Below, piece by piece: positions 37,994 to 51,300 of a stretch of DNA of 64,000 nucleotides. Each line of letters starts with the position of its first letter. Position 1 is the first letter of the stretch. The notes under the pieces are model-generated. The model saw only the letters and a program-made list of their open reading frames with translations. It ran no database searches and was not told the DNA's origin. The DNA comes from Delphinus delphis. Taxonomy: Eukaryota > Chordata > Mammalia > Artiodactyla > Delphinidae. The stretch covers positions 79,775,458-79,839,457 of the forward strand of contig NC_082699.1 in the NCBI RefSeq assembly GCF_949987515.2. The letters are read 5' to 3'. A program made the position numbers and the translations under genes.

Positions 37994-40900
37994 AAGAAGT
38001 GCGGGCAACTCTGCCCCCCTGATCCAACCGGAGCCCCGCCCAGGGCTCACTTGCAGGCATGGGGACCGGGGCAGCCTCAGGGCCAAGGGCAGGAAGGTCT
38101 GAGTGGCTGCTGATGGGGGTGGCCAATGCCCTGTGCCAATCCCAATATCTGACATGCAGCTTGGTGACCTTATCAGGCCAACCCAGCATGTGCATGTTGG
38201 CCTTGAGCTGCTCCCCTTCTAGCAGCTCTCCCTCTGCCAGCCCTGAGCGTGGGCAGATGGGACCCCAAGTGTCGGAAGTCTGTCACCACAACCAGGTGTT
38301 GAGCACCACGTGCAGGCCCCTACCTGACCTCAGCTCTCAGCCTCAGGGTCATCTGACCTTCAAGACAAACTCACTCCCCAGATGAGACAGTCCAGCCTGC
38401 CGTGACCTCACAGCCCCTCTCCCACCGCTCTCCAGACTCAGGCCTAAAACCAGGCCCCTCTGTCCCCGGCTGCTTCCCTCTGTGTTCACAGAGATTCCTA
38501 ATGAAAATCCCTCGTGAAGGTTCTGTTCGATAGGGCTGAGCTGAGAGCTGGGAAGGCAGGTCTGCCCTCAGCCGCAGGGCTGGCAAGGGTCTGACACAGA
38601 GGCACCTGGAGCCGGAGCCAGGGGCGGGCATGGGCTGGGGGCGTGCAGGCTGGTGTGGAGGCAGGGTGGCAGAGTGCCCGGCTCACGGGAGATGTGAGGA
38701 CCAGGGAAGCGTGCAGTGGAGGGGCGGGCATCGTCAGGCATGAAGCTGGCGTGCGCTTTGAGGAGCTGCAGGTGCAGAGGGGAGGGGGCAGGCAGGGACG
38801 TCTGGACTCTACCTGGAGCCGAGGGGCAAGGGCAGTGGCAGGGCCAGGCAGGGCCCATGCACTTGCCCTGCAGGGTTCACCCAGAGCCCGTGGAGCACTG
38901 GGAGTGGACTCGAGGACCCAACAGAGACGAGTGTCCTGCAGCCCTGGGGTCACAGGTCATGCAATCACGTGAACTGGTGGTTAAAGCTCCTCCCTTCACT
39001 CCAAAGCCTCCGAGCCTTAACGTCCCACCGGGTGTAAAATCCAAACCCCTGTGTGAGCCCCACACGCCGCCCTCTGCCTCTCTGACTCAGTTGCCACCTC
39101 TCTCTCCGTGGCTCATTCCCCTCCATCTCACAGGCCTCCTGGATGGTCTTCAAAAGTGCGGCAGGCCTGCTCGTGTGCCCAGGGCCTTTGCACTGGCTGG
39201 CCCTCTATCTAGAAGGCCTGCCCCTCAACATCCTAATTTCTTGTCCTGCCCCCACCTCGAGTCCCCTCCCAAGTGTCACCTTGTTGGGGAGGCCCTCCGA
39301 CCAGTCTGTACTGAAGGCCATGGCCTCCGCTTGCTCACCCTTTCCCCGCATTACGCCTCCCCACAGCCTGCATCACCACCACCCTCATCATCCTTCTCTC
39401 TGGCGACTGCCCATGGTCCCGCCGGGCATCAGCTCTGAGGCAGCAGGCCTTTGCTGTGTTCCCTGCACCAGTGAGAGATGGCGTCGATGGCTGCCGTGGA
39501 GCAAACGACCAAACGTACGGTCCTTACAGAAGCCACGAGAGCACACTGCAAGCCCACGTGGAAGAGGGGGAGACTGAAGCATCAGAGGGCCACGTGTCCT
39601 CTGGCCTAACCCTAGCCCTCGCTGGCAGGGCGGTCCTTGGCTCGGGCCCGTCAGCTCTCAGGCCCCCCCCACCTCCACACCCTCTGTGCCCCCCACCCAG
39701 ACTTTGAGAATGCCCTCCAGTCAAGGAACGGGGCTGGGGAGCCTGGGGTTCCCGCCAACAGCTTCCAGCCTGCCCTGCCCTGGGCAGCTCCTGCCATAGA
39801 AATGGAGCCAGAGAGGGCAGAGGTTCCTTGTTTGTTCCCTGCTGTCCCCCGCAACGGCACCTGGCAGGCTTTCAAGATCTCTGGGCTGATGAGAAAACGC
39901 ATTTGGCTCTCCCTCTGTGCCAGACGTTGCCTCGCTATTTTACACACATTACCTCATCTAAGCCTCACAACAACAGTAGGAGGAGGGAGCGTTATTACCC
40001 CACTTGACAGACAAAGGAACAGAGGATGCAGGCTGCCCCGGCCCACACAGCAAAGCTGGAGACGAGCCGCCTGACCCCTCTGATGCTGCTGAAGGGGAGC
40101 CCTGAGGGGGTCTCCCAAGCTGGGGTGTGAAGTGGGAGCAGGAATCAACTGAGGGTCAGGGTAGGGGGCACACGGGTCTGACGTGGGGCCTGTGGAGCCT
40201 GGGGGCCTGGACCCCAACCACACACGCCCAGCAGCCCTGGCTCCTAGCCCCCGCCCCTCTCTCGGGCTGACCAGCCCTCCTCCTCCTTGCTGCCCTCCAG
40301 ATAACACTTCTCAAAAAGCCGAGAGGGCCCTGCTACCAACAGGGAGACGTGGTCAAGGCTCCAGAGCCTGGCAGAGCCCTCCTGGCCCCTGCCCTGGCCT
40401 CTAGTCCCTGAGCCCTTCACGAGGGGTGATGGACGAGCCCCGGGGTTGGTGACCAAGGTCTCACTCCTAGAACATTCCGCCTCTAGCCGAGACCTGGACA
40501 GTCTTTCCTCTGAGGCTGCTCTTCCTGACTCTGGCTGGCAGGGCCCCAGGTAGATGAGCAGGTGCCCCTGCTCCCCACAGGGCCGGCTGCCTTCCCACGG
40601 CCCTCCAGACCCAGGGAGGGCACAGCCGGCCCCTCAGAAACCCAGAGGCACGTCCTCCTCAGACACTCAGAAGGCCAACTAGCACCTGGCCTGTTTCTAC
40701 CGCTAGCCAACGCATCCTCTCCAGCTTCATGGTGGGAATTCTTTCAGAAGAGAGGAGAGAGGGTTGAATAAAGATGCACTGATACATTTCTTGAGCACCC
40801 ACTGTGTTCCAGGGCCTGTACTGGGCTCTGGGATGCAGAGTGTGCTGCGGTCCTTGTCCTCTCCGGGACACCACCCCGAGTCCTCCCTCTGAGTGGAGCC

Positions 40901-43013
40901 TTGATCCAGAAAGACCCTTTGGCAGCTGTGCAGAGAGGACGCAGCAGAAAGGCTGAGGCTGGATGCAGGGAGAGCAGGCCAGAGACTAGGCAGCCCGCCC
41001 CAAGCCCCAACCTCGACAGCTGGGAAGATGCAGGAAGCATGGGCCCGTCGTGGGGCCCTGGAAAGCCCCGGCACTTGGCATGGCTGTGTCTCGGTGCCTC
41101 ACCTGTAGGAGGAGGGGACTGTACATCTGCCTGGGGCGGCGGGTGTTGGGACTGTTACGGCAGTGCCTGGAGGGTGTCGGCCGACTCCGTGGGAGCGCAG
41201 ACTGGGCAAATGCCCCCAGGAGCTCCTTGCCAGCACCAGGATGTGACTGTGAGCCCACAGACCCTGAGGTTAAACAGGACGGAAATGATCACACGGCCGG
41301 TGTTGCTAGAACTGCGTTAGCCACGTGCAGACTGGCCCCTCCTCGGGAGGGGACAGGAGGTAAAACGGGGTGTGGACAGAGGGCTCCAGGGTGAAGGTGC
41401 CTGTTCTTCAGCAACTTAGTGCCTTGAGAAGGTGGCTTTAAAGCCAAGTTTACTAAACCTACAAAGAATCCCAAGCCACGACAGGAGCAAAGACCCCTGA
41501 GGGCCTTGCCAAGTTGGCACGCCGAGCTGAATCTAATGCGGCAAATCTGAATGGGGACAAACGGCGCAAAAGCCCGTGACCCAAGACCAGACGGGGGGTC
41601 TGACTCAGCATAAGCAAGTGGGAAAACACCGAAGGTTTGACTGCAGTGGATTCCTGACGAGCCCGTGGGGAATGCAAAGCCAGAGCAGAGGCGTGGAGGT
41701 CCCCGTCACTCCTGCAGCCCTGACCTCCCTGTAGCAGGACCTGAGAACCATTCCACAGTGACACTGGCCAGGAACTCAGACGGAAGAGCAGGACAGAAGA
41801 CATCGAGGGGTGGCCCCATGCGTGCACGCCCCAAACTCCTGCCCCCAAACGCATGATCCAAATTAACGCGGGTCAATTTTTGGATGAAGCCCTTGCTCGC
41901 CAGATTTTTGCTACTCTCAATCCCAAGCTCAAACCTAATAGCTCTGGATACCAAAGGACACTGTCTATGTGATATAACAGCAAAAAAAACAAAACAAAGA
42001 TGAGAAAATTAAAGAGAGCAAATGAAGCCTGAAGAGGGTGAGTACAAGGAAAGCGGCAGGAGGCTGCAGCTCAGCACCTGGGGGAGCCGGGTCTTCTGAG
42101 GAGAGGCTGGTGGCAGCAGAGGTACAGTGAGCTGCAACCAGGCAGTGGGGATAGCATCTGGCCCGTCCCCGGGCTTCCAGAGCTGGAAGGGGCTGGGGAG
42201 CCCGCAGCTGCACCCCTCCTCCTGGGAGCTGTCGTGCCCCCATCTCCTCGTGACCTTCCCGCTCACTTCTCACACTCAGGAACCCGGCATTAGCCCAATG
42301 GCTCTGCCAAACAGCCCTCCCTAAGGCCGATGCACACTCTGTCCTCCTGTCATCTGGCCTCTCGGCGCCATTCTATTTCCTCAGCCCGTGGCTGTGCCAG
42401 CCCAACCCCCCGGGCTCCTCCTCGTGTCCCTGTGGCATTTCTGTCCTGTGTTCTCTGCAGGCTTGTCCTGCTCTTCAAGGCCCAGGAGGCCTAAAGCCTA
42501 TTGTCTTTCATGACTTACTGATTGCTGGGTGACCTCACCCACCGCTGTGGCTGCCTGTGCCGTCTAGAAGCTGATGACCTCAAGTGGTATCTTGCCAGTC
42601 CACGCAGCGGGCTCTGCCCTGGGACCCGAGCGGTAACCACTGCTTCCCTGAATTCACTCCTCAGAGGCTTCACGGCACCCGCTCTCAGCAGCGCATCCAA
42701 ACCTGACTCAGGGTCTTTGCTCTAAACTCGGTCTTGCTCCCTGCTGGGCGGGGCCCCCAGCAGCTGTGAGGCTGTCCCTGCTCACGCCCGTGCCCAAGAC
42801 CAGGCCGCCGGGTACCCGCTGAACTTCCCTCCCCCGCACCACTGCGTCCAAGGCACCCGCGCCGCTTGCTTGCGTGACTGTGGCGGCCTCCTTACTGCGC
42901 TCCATTCAGCGGCTCTTTCTCTCCAATCCATTCCCACGTGCCCTTCTCAAAGCCTTCAAGGGCTTCCCAAGGCCTTCAGGATGAAGATGAATGTAAACCC
43001 TGCGGCCGCCAGT
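37994..43013. other. Intergenic with old L2/MIR-like repeats
   Basis: An L2-like fragment lies near 38990-39310 (plus) and a reverse-oriented MIR-like fragment near 39895-40080. Other sequence is unique and GC-rich. No gene is recognised. Confidence 0.45.
39895..40080 (-). mobile_element. MIR-like SINE fragment
   Basis: Plus-strand wording 'ttacctcatctaagcctcac' then 'gttattaccccacttgacag' is the reverse complement of the MIR core. Family call is from memory and the copy is diverged. Confidence 0.55.
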
Positions 43014-43233
43014 CCCCATCACAGCCTGGGCCCTCTGTCCTCCGCGCCCCGCCCCCGCCCCGCCCCCGGGGCCCCATCACAGCCTGGGCCCTCTGTCCTC
43101 CGCGCCCCGCCCCTGCCCCCGCCCCCGGGGCCCCATCACAGCCTGGGCCCTCTGTCCTCCGCGCCCCGCCCCCGCCCCCGCCCCCCGGGGCCCCATCACA
43201 GCCTGGGCCCTCTGTCCTCCGCGCCCGGCCCCC
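43014..43233 (+). repeat. GC-rich tandem repeat, 58-60 bp x about 4
   Basis: Units start at 43014, 43072, 43131 and 43191, each CCCCATCACAGCCTGGGCCC followed by a GC-box-rich segment (CCCCGCCCCCGCC type). Unit lengths differ through one or two C residues. It sits inside L2-like sequence (42905-43013 and 43234-43430). Confidence 0.92.
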
Positions 43234-45312
43234 TCGTTCCTTCGGCGGCACACTGCCCTGGGGCCTCTGCACGGGCTGTACTTCCGGTTGGAAGCTCTTC
43301 TCCCACCAGAGACTCCTCCTTCGTGTCACCTCAATCATCACTTCCTCAGGGGAGGCTGCCCCGAGCCGACTGGGTCTACCCTACCCGCCGCACCCTCTCC
43401 CGGCACCACGCTCAGCATTCATCACGCTGGTAATTCGACATTTACGTGTGATTGTTCGATTCTCCGCTGCTCCCCACTGTACTTCATACGGCCGATACGG
43501 CAGGGACAATGCCTGATTATGACTAGGATCGAACCCCCAGTTCCTAGCACAACGCCTGCCATACAGTTGGTGCTCAGTATATATATTTTTGGAGGAACGC
43601 AGCACTGGTACATGGGAAATACAGATGGTGTATCAGTCAGAGTTCTTGTATATTGAGAGGTTTATTTTAAGGAACTGGCTCACACAATCGTGGGAAATAG
43701 CACGTCCGAAGTCTGTGGAGCAGACCAGGAGACCAGAAACTCAGGCAGAATTTCTAGGACAGCGTTGAGGCACAATTCCTTCTTCCCCGGAAAACGTCAG
43801 TTTTCTATTCTTAAGGCTTTCAAATGATTGTATAAAGACCACCCACGTGACTGAGAATAATCTGCTTTACTTAAAGTCAACCTTCAGAGCAATGACTAGG
43901 CTAGTGTTTGACCAAATACCTGGGCAGCACCATAGCCCAGCCAAGCTGACACAGAAAATGTAACCATCACAGATGGCAAGGAGGGCAGCAACCCAAGGAG
44001 AGGCCAACAGCGCGGTAAGACGATTGAGAGAGCCGTGACAGGCTTATTTTCACATGCTGGAGGAAAACCCAGCAGAGACATTCTGTGAAGAGCTGAGGGT
44101 GTGCAGAGGGGATCTCTTCCACTGAAGAAATCTCAGCCCTGGTCCCCAGGGCCAGAGTGATTCAGCCAGGATTACAGTCTGGGGCGTCAGAGGAAGGTGA
44201 GGGCAGGCCCCCCATTGTGAGGTCCAGGTAGAACGCTCCACTCAGACTGGCCCCAGCCCTGGCTGATCTTCGACTCCATCCTCACCCTCACCCTCCTGCC
44301 AGGAGTGTGCCCTCTGTCTTATACCAGGACGTCACCACCCTCTCCTGTTCAAGAGCAGATGCCCGCAGAGCCAGTGGAGGTCACAAGGACGTGGCCTCAC
44401 ACAACTCCCAAGGTCAGGCCTGCAAATTTCTCTGTGTAGACGGCTCTAAAAAGGGGGAGTGCGATAAGGACTCAGAGATGTGAGTTCTTGGAACCTGATG
44501 GGGAATGCAGTCTTGGGTTCTTGAAGGACTATAGTCAGGAAAATTCAAGAAGCCAGAGAATAGTGGGCACAGAGGGGGCACCGCTAGGGAATTTGGAATA
44601 GGGAAACCTGAGTCATCAGAAATGGAAACTCCAAGCTATAGGGAGCCGACTGCTTAGACGAGGGAGCCCCTGGGCCAGCAGCCAGGGAAAGGCTCTCAGC
44701 ACCTGGCGTCAGAAGAAAGCATAGCCCAGTGTCCCGCTGTCCAACATGTTAGTCCCCAGGAGAAGGCTGACAGCTAAATCCAGGTGCGCCCAAGATCCCA
44801 AGGGAAGGGCACCCTCTCCAGGAAGGCAGGTGATGAGTCTTCATTCAGCAGATGTTCACTGGTTACCTACCTGCACGGCACTCGGCCCTTTGCTGGATGC
44901 TGGCGAGTCGCAGTCCTTGCCCTGGATGTGAAGTGAGTGAAACAGCGCTAAAGAGCTAACTGCACAGAGCCAGGTAAGTGCTGTGATGGAGGACACGCCT
45001 GCGGGGAAGCCTAGAAGGCGGCTGCTGGGAAGCTCCACAGAGGAAAGCCGGCTGGACAGAGAAGGGGTGGGAATGTTCCAGGCTGAAGAAGGGCCTGCGC
45101 TCAGGCCTGGAGGCACGGAGAGCTGAGCCTGGTAGAGCAGAGAGGCCTGGAGGAGGTGCAGCCTCTGACCTCACAATACCCAGGCCCATGGGCCAGCCTT
45201 GCAACTTGCAAACTCTAGTGCCCTCTTCCAGCCCGGGTGAGGCCCCGGGCCCTGGGCAGCCTCCAGGTGCAGCGCCCTGCTGACAGCCGCACCCTTCCCG
45301 CTGCCCTGGGGC
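43234..45312. other. Intergenic upstream of SPATC1
   Basis: An L2-like end is seen to about 43430; the rest is mostly unique. A MIR/L2-age repeat phrase lies near 44840-44940. The SPATC1 promoter must lie just before 45313, but no TATA box or CpG island is evident, in keeping with a germ-cell gene. Confidence 0.4.
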
Positions 45313-48300
45313 ATGTCTCTACTCACCAATTACGAGGGGCTTCGCCATCAGATCGAGAGGCTGGTGCGGGAAAATGAGGAACTGAAGAAGCTGGTGCGGC
45401 TCCTTCGGGAGAATCACGAGCTCAAGTCGGCGATCAAGATGCAGGCGGGTGGCCTGGGCATCAGCGGGTTCAGCAGCAGGCTGGGCGAGGCAGCGACCAA
45501 CCCTCCTCAACACCAGGGTAACTGCAAGGGGCCTGGGTTCAAGAAAAGCGGGGAGGGAAGGGTGAGACTGCACCCGAGAGGAGAGACTCTGTGCTGGGGT
45601 CTCGGGAAATCATGGAGAGAAGGGCGGAGATAGCAACAAACACCGGGTGAGGGGAGGGCGAGGACATAGGGCAACCACGATAAAAGAACAAAACTAGGCA
45701 CCAGCCCCATTCACCTGATGGCAGGAGTCCCTGCCCACCCACACACTCCTCCCCTCAGGTGAACTTCCAAGCAGCTCCACAGACTGAGAATTTCCCAGCC
45801 CTGGAATCCAAGGTGCTGCCCCACTGGACCCAATACGGCACCCACCCTCAGCTTCCCCCCCTCCCCTCCGTCCCCCCGCCCCCAGCACCCTCAGCCCCCT
45901 GCCCCATCCCTCTCCACTCAGAATTGACCACCGGAGTCTAGAGACCAAGGAGAGAAGCCAGGACTGAAGCTTGAGGTTTGAAATCGTTAGTGTGTGACAG
46001 CCCTGGGGCTGGAGAGGAGGTATGGGGCAGGGTGAGACAGAAGAATGGGCAGAGAAGTTAGGGGCGTTCACACAGAAGCTGCCCAGGGGCCAGCTCTCCC
46101 CAAGCCACCGCATTCTGGCACAGAACTCCAGGGAGTACAGGAGTCCTAAAATCAAACCTTCCAGGTTGTTACAAAGGTTTATTTGTCAGGTAAGCAGATA
46201 GAACATAATTTAACAGTCGTTAGCTTGACTGATAACTTTTAACTGACATATCATATGTAAGCCTCCATTTGTGCTCTCGGCCAGGGGGAACCTGGGAGAA
46301 GGAAATTCAGTCTTGGAGGAAGAGAATAAGTTGCACTTTGGACAAACTGACTCTAAGACGTTCTCACGACATCCACCTGGAGCACCCAGGAGGCAGCGGA
46401 GGTGTGAGCCTGAGGCTCAAAGGAGAGGTCAGGGCTAGAGAGAAAAGATGGAAGAGTCACTGATAACTGAAGCCGCAGGAGGGGTGAGACGATCTGGAAA
46501 GAGAGAGGAACAGTGAGGAGAGACTGGGGACAAGTCCTGAGTCAAGACAGGTAGAGAAGCTGGCAAAGGGGCACTCAGAGAGACAAGGGACACCTCAAAA
46601 GTGTAATGTCACAGAAGCCGAGACAGCTTCGAAGGGGACAGAGTGTCAGCGGAATAAAGGCTGCCTGAGAGGTGGAGCAAGAAAGGTGCTAATGACCTGC
46701 GTTGGGAACCTCGGCTAGAGCAGCTTCAACCGCACTGTGAGCAGGAAAGGCCCAGGAGTGAGGTGGAGAGTGCGGGAGAAAACGGAGAGAATAAACGGTT
46801 GACACTACGTTCATGAAGTAGGGCTTGGAGGGGCGCCAGCTGGAGAAGGGCATGGCGTCTAGAGCTGCTTTTCCTGATGGCAGAGACCTGAGTTTATTTC
46901 TATGGAAAGGGGAGATACGAAAGAGAAAAGGAATGCTTTACAGAGCAGAGGCTGCCTTGACTGAAGGAAGAGCATCCGTCCACTGCCGGGGAAAGGAAGG
47001 AGGAAGGGTGGGTGAGAACACCAGGTGGGAAGCTGCAGAACTCCGGAACCGTGGCTTCAATTTTCTCTGGAAAAAATGTCATTCTCTGACAGTCAGGGTG
47101 GAGAGAAAAAGATGGGGGAAGTCTGAAATAAAGTGAAAATGGCAGGAGGAAGTGAGAGGGGAACCGGGAGGTGTGTAACGGGCGCAAACGGTGCCGGCAT
47201 GTGTGGGCTTCGTAGGCAGCAGCCACCAGCCGCCTCCAGCAGCACTGGGCTGGCGGGGGTGCGGACAGACATGCGGAAGGCAGGCAGGTGGCCATAAGGG
47301 CCGGTCAGCGACAGCCTGGGCCCACCACGGAAGGGAGTGGACGCCAGCTGGGCTGGCACATGACACGGAAGAGGCCAGCGTCCCAGAGACCTAGAGAGGC
47401 CGGCAGCCAGGGCAGAAGGCACGCCTCCGTGGGCAGAGCGGGTCGCCTGCGCGGCGGGAAATCAGTAACCATCGCTGTTGGCTGCATTAATTTCACGGGG
47501 AAGAAAGGCCATGCGGTTCAGGCGCTGGCCTTGCGAACATGGCAGGGGAAGGCGGAGCCAGGATGCATGGGGACTGAGGGCTCAGGGGCTCTCGGCCCGA
47601 CGTCTCGCAGACGGAAGATGCACGGGGCGTCGGGGCAGGGCTCAGGGACTCTCTCGGGCCCGACGTCTCGCAGACGGAAGGTGCGCGGGGCGTCGGGGCA
47701 GGGCTCAGGGACTCTCTCGGCCCGACGTCTCGCAGACGGAAGGTGCGCGGGGCGTCGGGGCAGGGCTCAGGGACTCTCTCGGCCCGACGTCTCGCAGACG
47801 GAAGGTGCGCGGGGCGTCGGGGCAGGGCTCAGGGACTCTCTCGGCCCGACGTCTCGCAGACGGAAGGTGCGCGGGGCGTCGGGGCAGGGCTCAGGGACTC
47901 TCTCGGCCCGACGTCTCGCAGACGGAAGACTCATGGGGACTGAGGGCTCAGGGGCTCTCGCGGGCCCGACGTCTCGCAGACGGAAGGCGCGCGGGGCGTC
48001 GGGGCAGTGGGCGCAGCGCGGAAGTGAGGGCTGCGCCGAGGGCTCAAGCCCGCACCGCGGGGGCGGCCCGCGCGCCGGCTCCTCCGCCCGAGGGGTCGGG
48101 CGGGGAGGCTGTCAGCAGGGGGGCAGGAGGGCTTCTGCTGCCCTTCCTGCTGGGCGCCTCCCCCTCCCCCCTCCTCACCTAAGCCCCCCCCCTCCCAGGC
48201 CCCCACCCTGCTGCCCCTCTGTCTTCTCTTGCTTCCTTAGGCGGGGAGCAGCCTTCTTCCTCTTTCCCGAAGGGCTTTGAGCAGCCCTGCTCCTCACAGC

Positions 48301-51300
48301 CTCCCTCCCCTCCCCCCAATCCTACCGGGGCCTGTTACCCCGGCAGGGCCTCCCTCCTCCCCTCAGGAACCGTCCTCCCCCAAGTCCCAACCTCCCACCC
48401 CGGACCCAACCCTACCCCCGCCCCACCCCCACCCCAGGGGTTGACCCTAAGCCCCCGGATCCATCACTCGTGGGACCCCAGCCCTCCCTCACGATTGCCT
48501 TCCTCTTAGGAGCCTTGTCCCCCCTCAGAACCCAGCCCCCTGGGGACCCCATCCCCCCTCAAGACCCACCTTCCTTTTGGGACCCCTGTGCACCCTCAGA
48601 ACCCACGCCCTCACAGCCCTCTCCCCTCAGGACCCCATCCCGCCCTGCCCTTCTTTTAAGACCCTTGTCCCCCCTCAGAACCCGCCCCCTTCTCAGGGCC
48701 AGTCCCCTCCTCAGGACCTGTCGCCATCCCCCCTCTCTTTCTCACCTGCCGCCGCCCCAGACCTCTTGGAACCCTGGGCTCTAGCGGCCTTTGCTCACCC
48801 GTCTCGCCTCCTCGAGTCCGGCCTCGAGCAACACCTTCCCGCCCAGACCCTCAGGCCCCGCCCCTCAGGGCAGCCCCGTTACGCTAGCTCCGCCCCTTGA
48901 GCGGCGCCGCAACTCGGGCCCCGCCCCTACGCTCGGGCTCCGTCCCGTCAGGGCCCTCCCTGGCGCCCCGCCCCCTCCGACCGCCGGCTTTGACGCCCGC
49001 CACATTGACTGACCCCCGGCTTCGTCCCCGCGTGGACCGGGGGGTCTCGTGGCCGGGCCGCCCTTGCCCGGGTGTGGGCCCGGCCTGGTCCTCGCGGGGC
49101 CGACGTCCTCGCGGAGGGAGGGTTCCGAGGCCGGAGAGGCCACGGGTGGTGGGCAGGCCCGGGAGGGACCGATGGGGAGGCTCTGCAGCCCGGAGCCCGA
49201 GGGCCGGCCAGGGAAAAGGCGCGAGGGCGCGGCCGAGTGCAGGACAGTGTGGCGCACGTCCTGACCGACGCGACGAGGGGCGGGAGACCAGAGTGGGGCC
49301 CCTCCAGAGTCCCGCCCTCGGCCTCGGCGGGAAGGATAGAGCTGCCCCTGTGAGGAGCAGGCTGGGGGAGGAAATCACAAGTTCGCTTAAACGGTTAAAA
49401 CATTGTAAACTGCATTTGTAGATCTAAGACATTTGCTTTTCTTTTTAGCTTCAATAGTCCGATGTAACAAACAAACCTTCCTGGACCCAAATAATTCTTA
49501 TGTATAAAATAAACATAGGGCTTCCCTGGTGGTGCAGTGGTTAAGAATCCACCTGCCAATGCAGGGGACACAGGTTCGAGCCCTGGTCCGGAAAGATTGC
49601 ACATGCCGCGGAGCGACTAAGCCCGTGCGCCTAGAGCCCATGCTCCACAAGAGAAGCCACCGCACGGAAGAGTGGCCCCCACTCACTGCAACTAGCTAAA
49701 GCCCGCGCGCGGCAACGAAGACTCAAAGCAGCCAAAAAATTAATTAATTAATTATTTTAAAAAGCTAAAAAATACCCTATATAGATGCAGTGAATCTAAG
49801 TTCTCTTTAAGTTTCTAATACTGTATGTAGTAAAGTACCTAGGAACATTTCAACTCGTAAGTCTAAATCAGCAAAATATAAATTATAAGGTTAAAACAAA
49901 CTTGCACATTTTGCAATACAATACAAAGCTATAGGACTGAAATCTCTTAAACCGAGGCTCGACCTGGGGCTCCTGTTGGCTCAGAGCACTCCTGTTCATG
50001 AGAATTCCCTGGAGGTCCAGTGGTTGGGACTCTGTGCTTTCAAATGTCCCCATCTCCCAGCCAGAGATTTCAACAGGCTGCTCCTGAGATTCTCATCGGT
50101 GACCCTAATGGGTCAAAAATCCATGGACATGGCTTCCCTGGTGGTGCAGTGGTTGAGTCCTGCTGATGCAGGAGACACGGGTTCGTGCCCCGGTCCGGGA
50201 AGATCCCACATGCCGCGGAGCGGCTGGGCCCGTGGATAATCCTACACTGACCTTTTTTAATCATCAAGTTTTATCTGTGCTCATATATACATCATGTTCT
50301 TCATATTTATTGAACACTTTCTGTGGCCCAAGTACTGTTCTAGGCACTGGGAAACAGGAGCAAACAGACAAAGCCCTGCCCTCACGGAGCTTCCATTCTA
50401 ATCGAGGGAAACAGGAAAAACCAATAAGTCAATGGAGAATATCTTGGAGAGAGATAAGTGCTAAGGAGGACATAGTCCAGAGGAAGGGGAAGGAACGGGT
50501 TGGGTGAAGGAAACTGGTGATTTGGGATGGAAGAGCTCATTGAAGAGGTAACAACTGAAAGGACGGGTGGAAGTACGTGGCCAGCTGTGCACACGGGAAA
50601 AGCGTTCCAGGCAGAGGGAACAGCAACACAAAGACAGAGGCAAGAGCGTGCCGGAGCATTTGAGGAACAGCAAGGAGGCCCGAGGGGCTGAAGAAGAAGG
50701 TGCCAGGGAGAGACCAGGAGGAGAAGAAAGTCAGAGAGAGGACGAGCCAGGTCACGGGGGACACTGAACTGCCTAGCACTCCGAATGAGACGGTGAGCTA
50801 GCTGGTGGGCATTTTAACTGGAACAGTCTGGCTGATGTGTGAAGGGAGAGGCCAGAAACAGGTAGCAAGCCAGGGGGCTCCTGCAATAATCCAGGCAGGG
50901 TAGTGTTGGTATGGACCGGAGTTGGGAGGAGCACACGTGCTGGATTCTGGATATACGTACTTGAAGGTGTTGCAGACAGATGGGATGCTCGGGGCTCCTG
51001 AAAGAGAAGTGTTGAGGCTGCACCATTTGAGGCCTGAGCCACTGAAAGAGCGAAGACGTCGGCGGCCGGCACGCCAGGGCGGCAGAGTCCCCAGCAGAAC
51101 CCTGGGAAGAAGGGGGTCAGGCCACTGGGATGTGAGTCAGAGTCCAGCCCAAGAGTAAGCAGCCTGCGCTGGTCCAGAGCGTCCGAGCTGCATCAGCTCC
51201 TGCAGGGAAGCAGACTCTAGGTGGGCCTTGGGGCTGCCCCCGGGGGCAGAGGATGTGGGCCCAGAAGCACCTGGAGGAAGCCGGGTGACCAGGAACCTGG

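Noticed and set aside
47568..48010. CRISPR-like array of regular repeats
   Set aside because: Units are head-to-tail with no unique spacers, in a mammalian intron; it is a minisatellite.
47288..48280. 330-codon frame across the minisatellite
   Set aside because: A 62-base unit gives a 186-base frame period and stays open by chance; the flanks show no gene.
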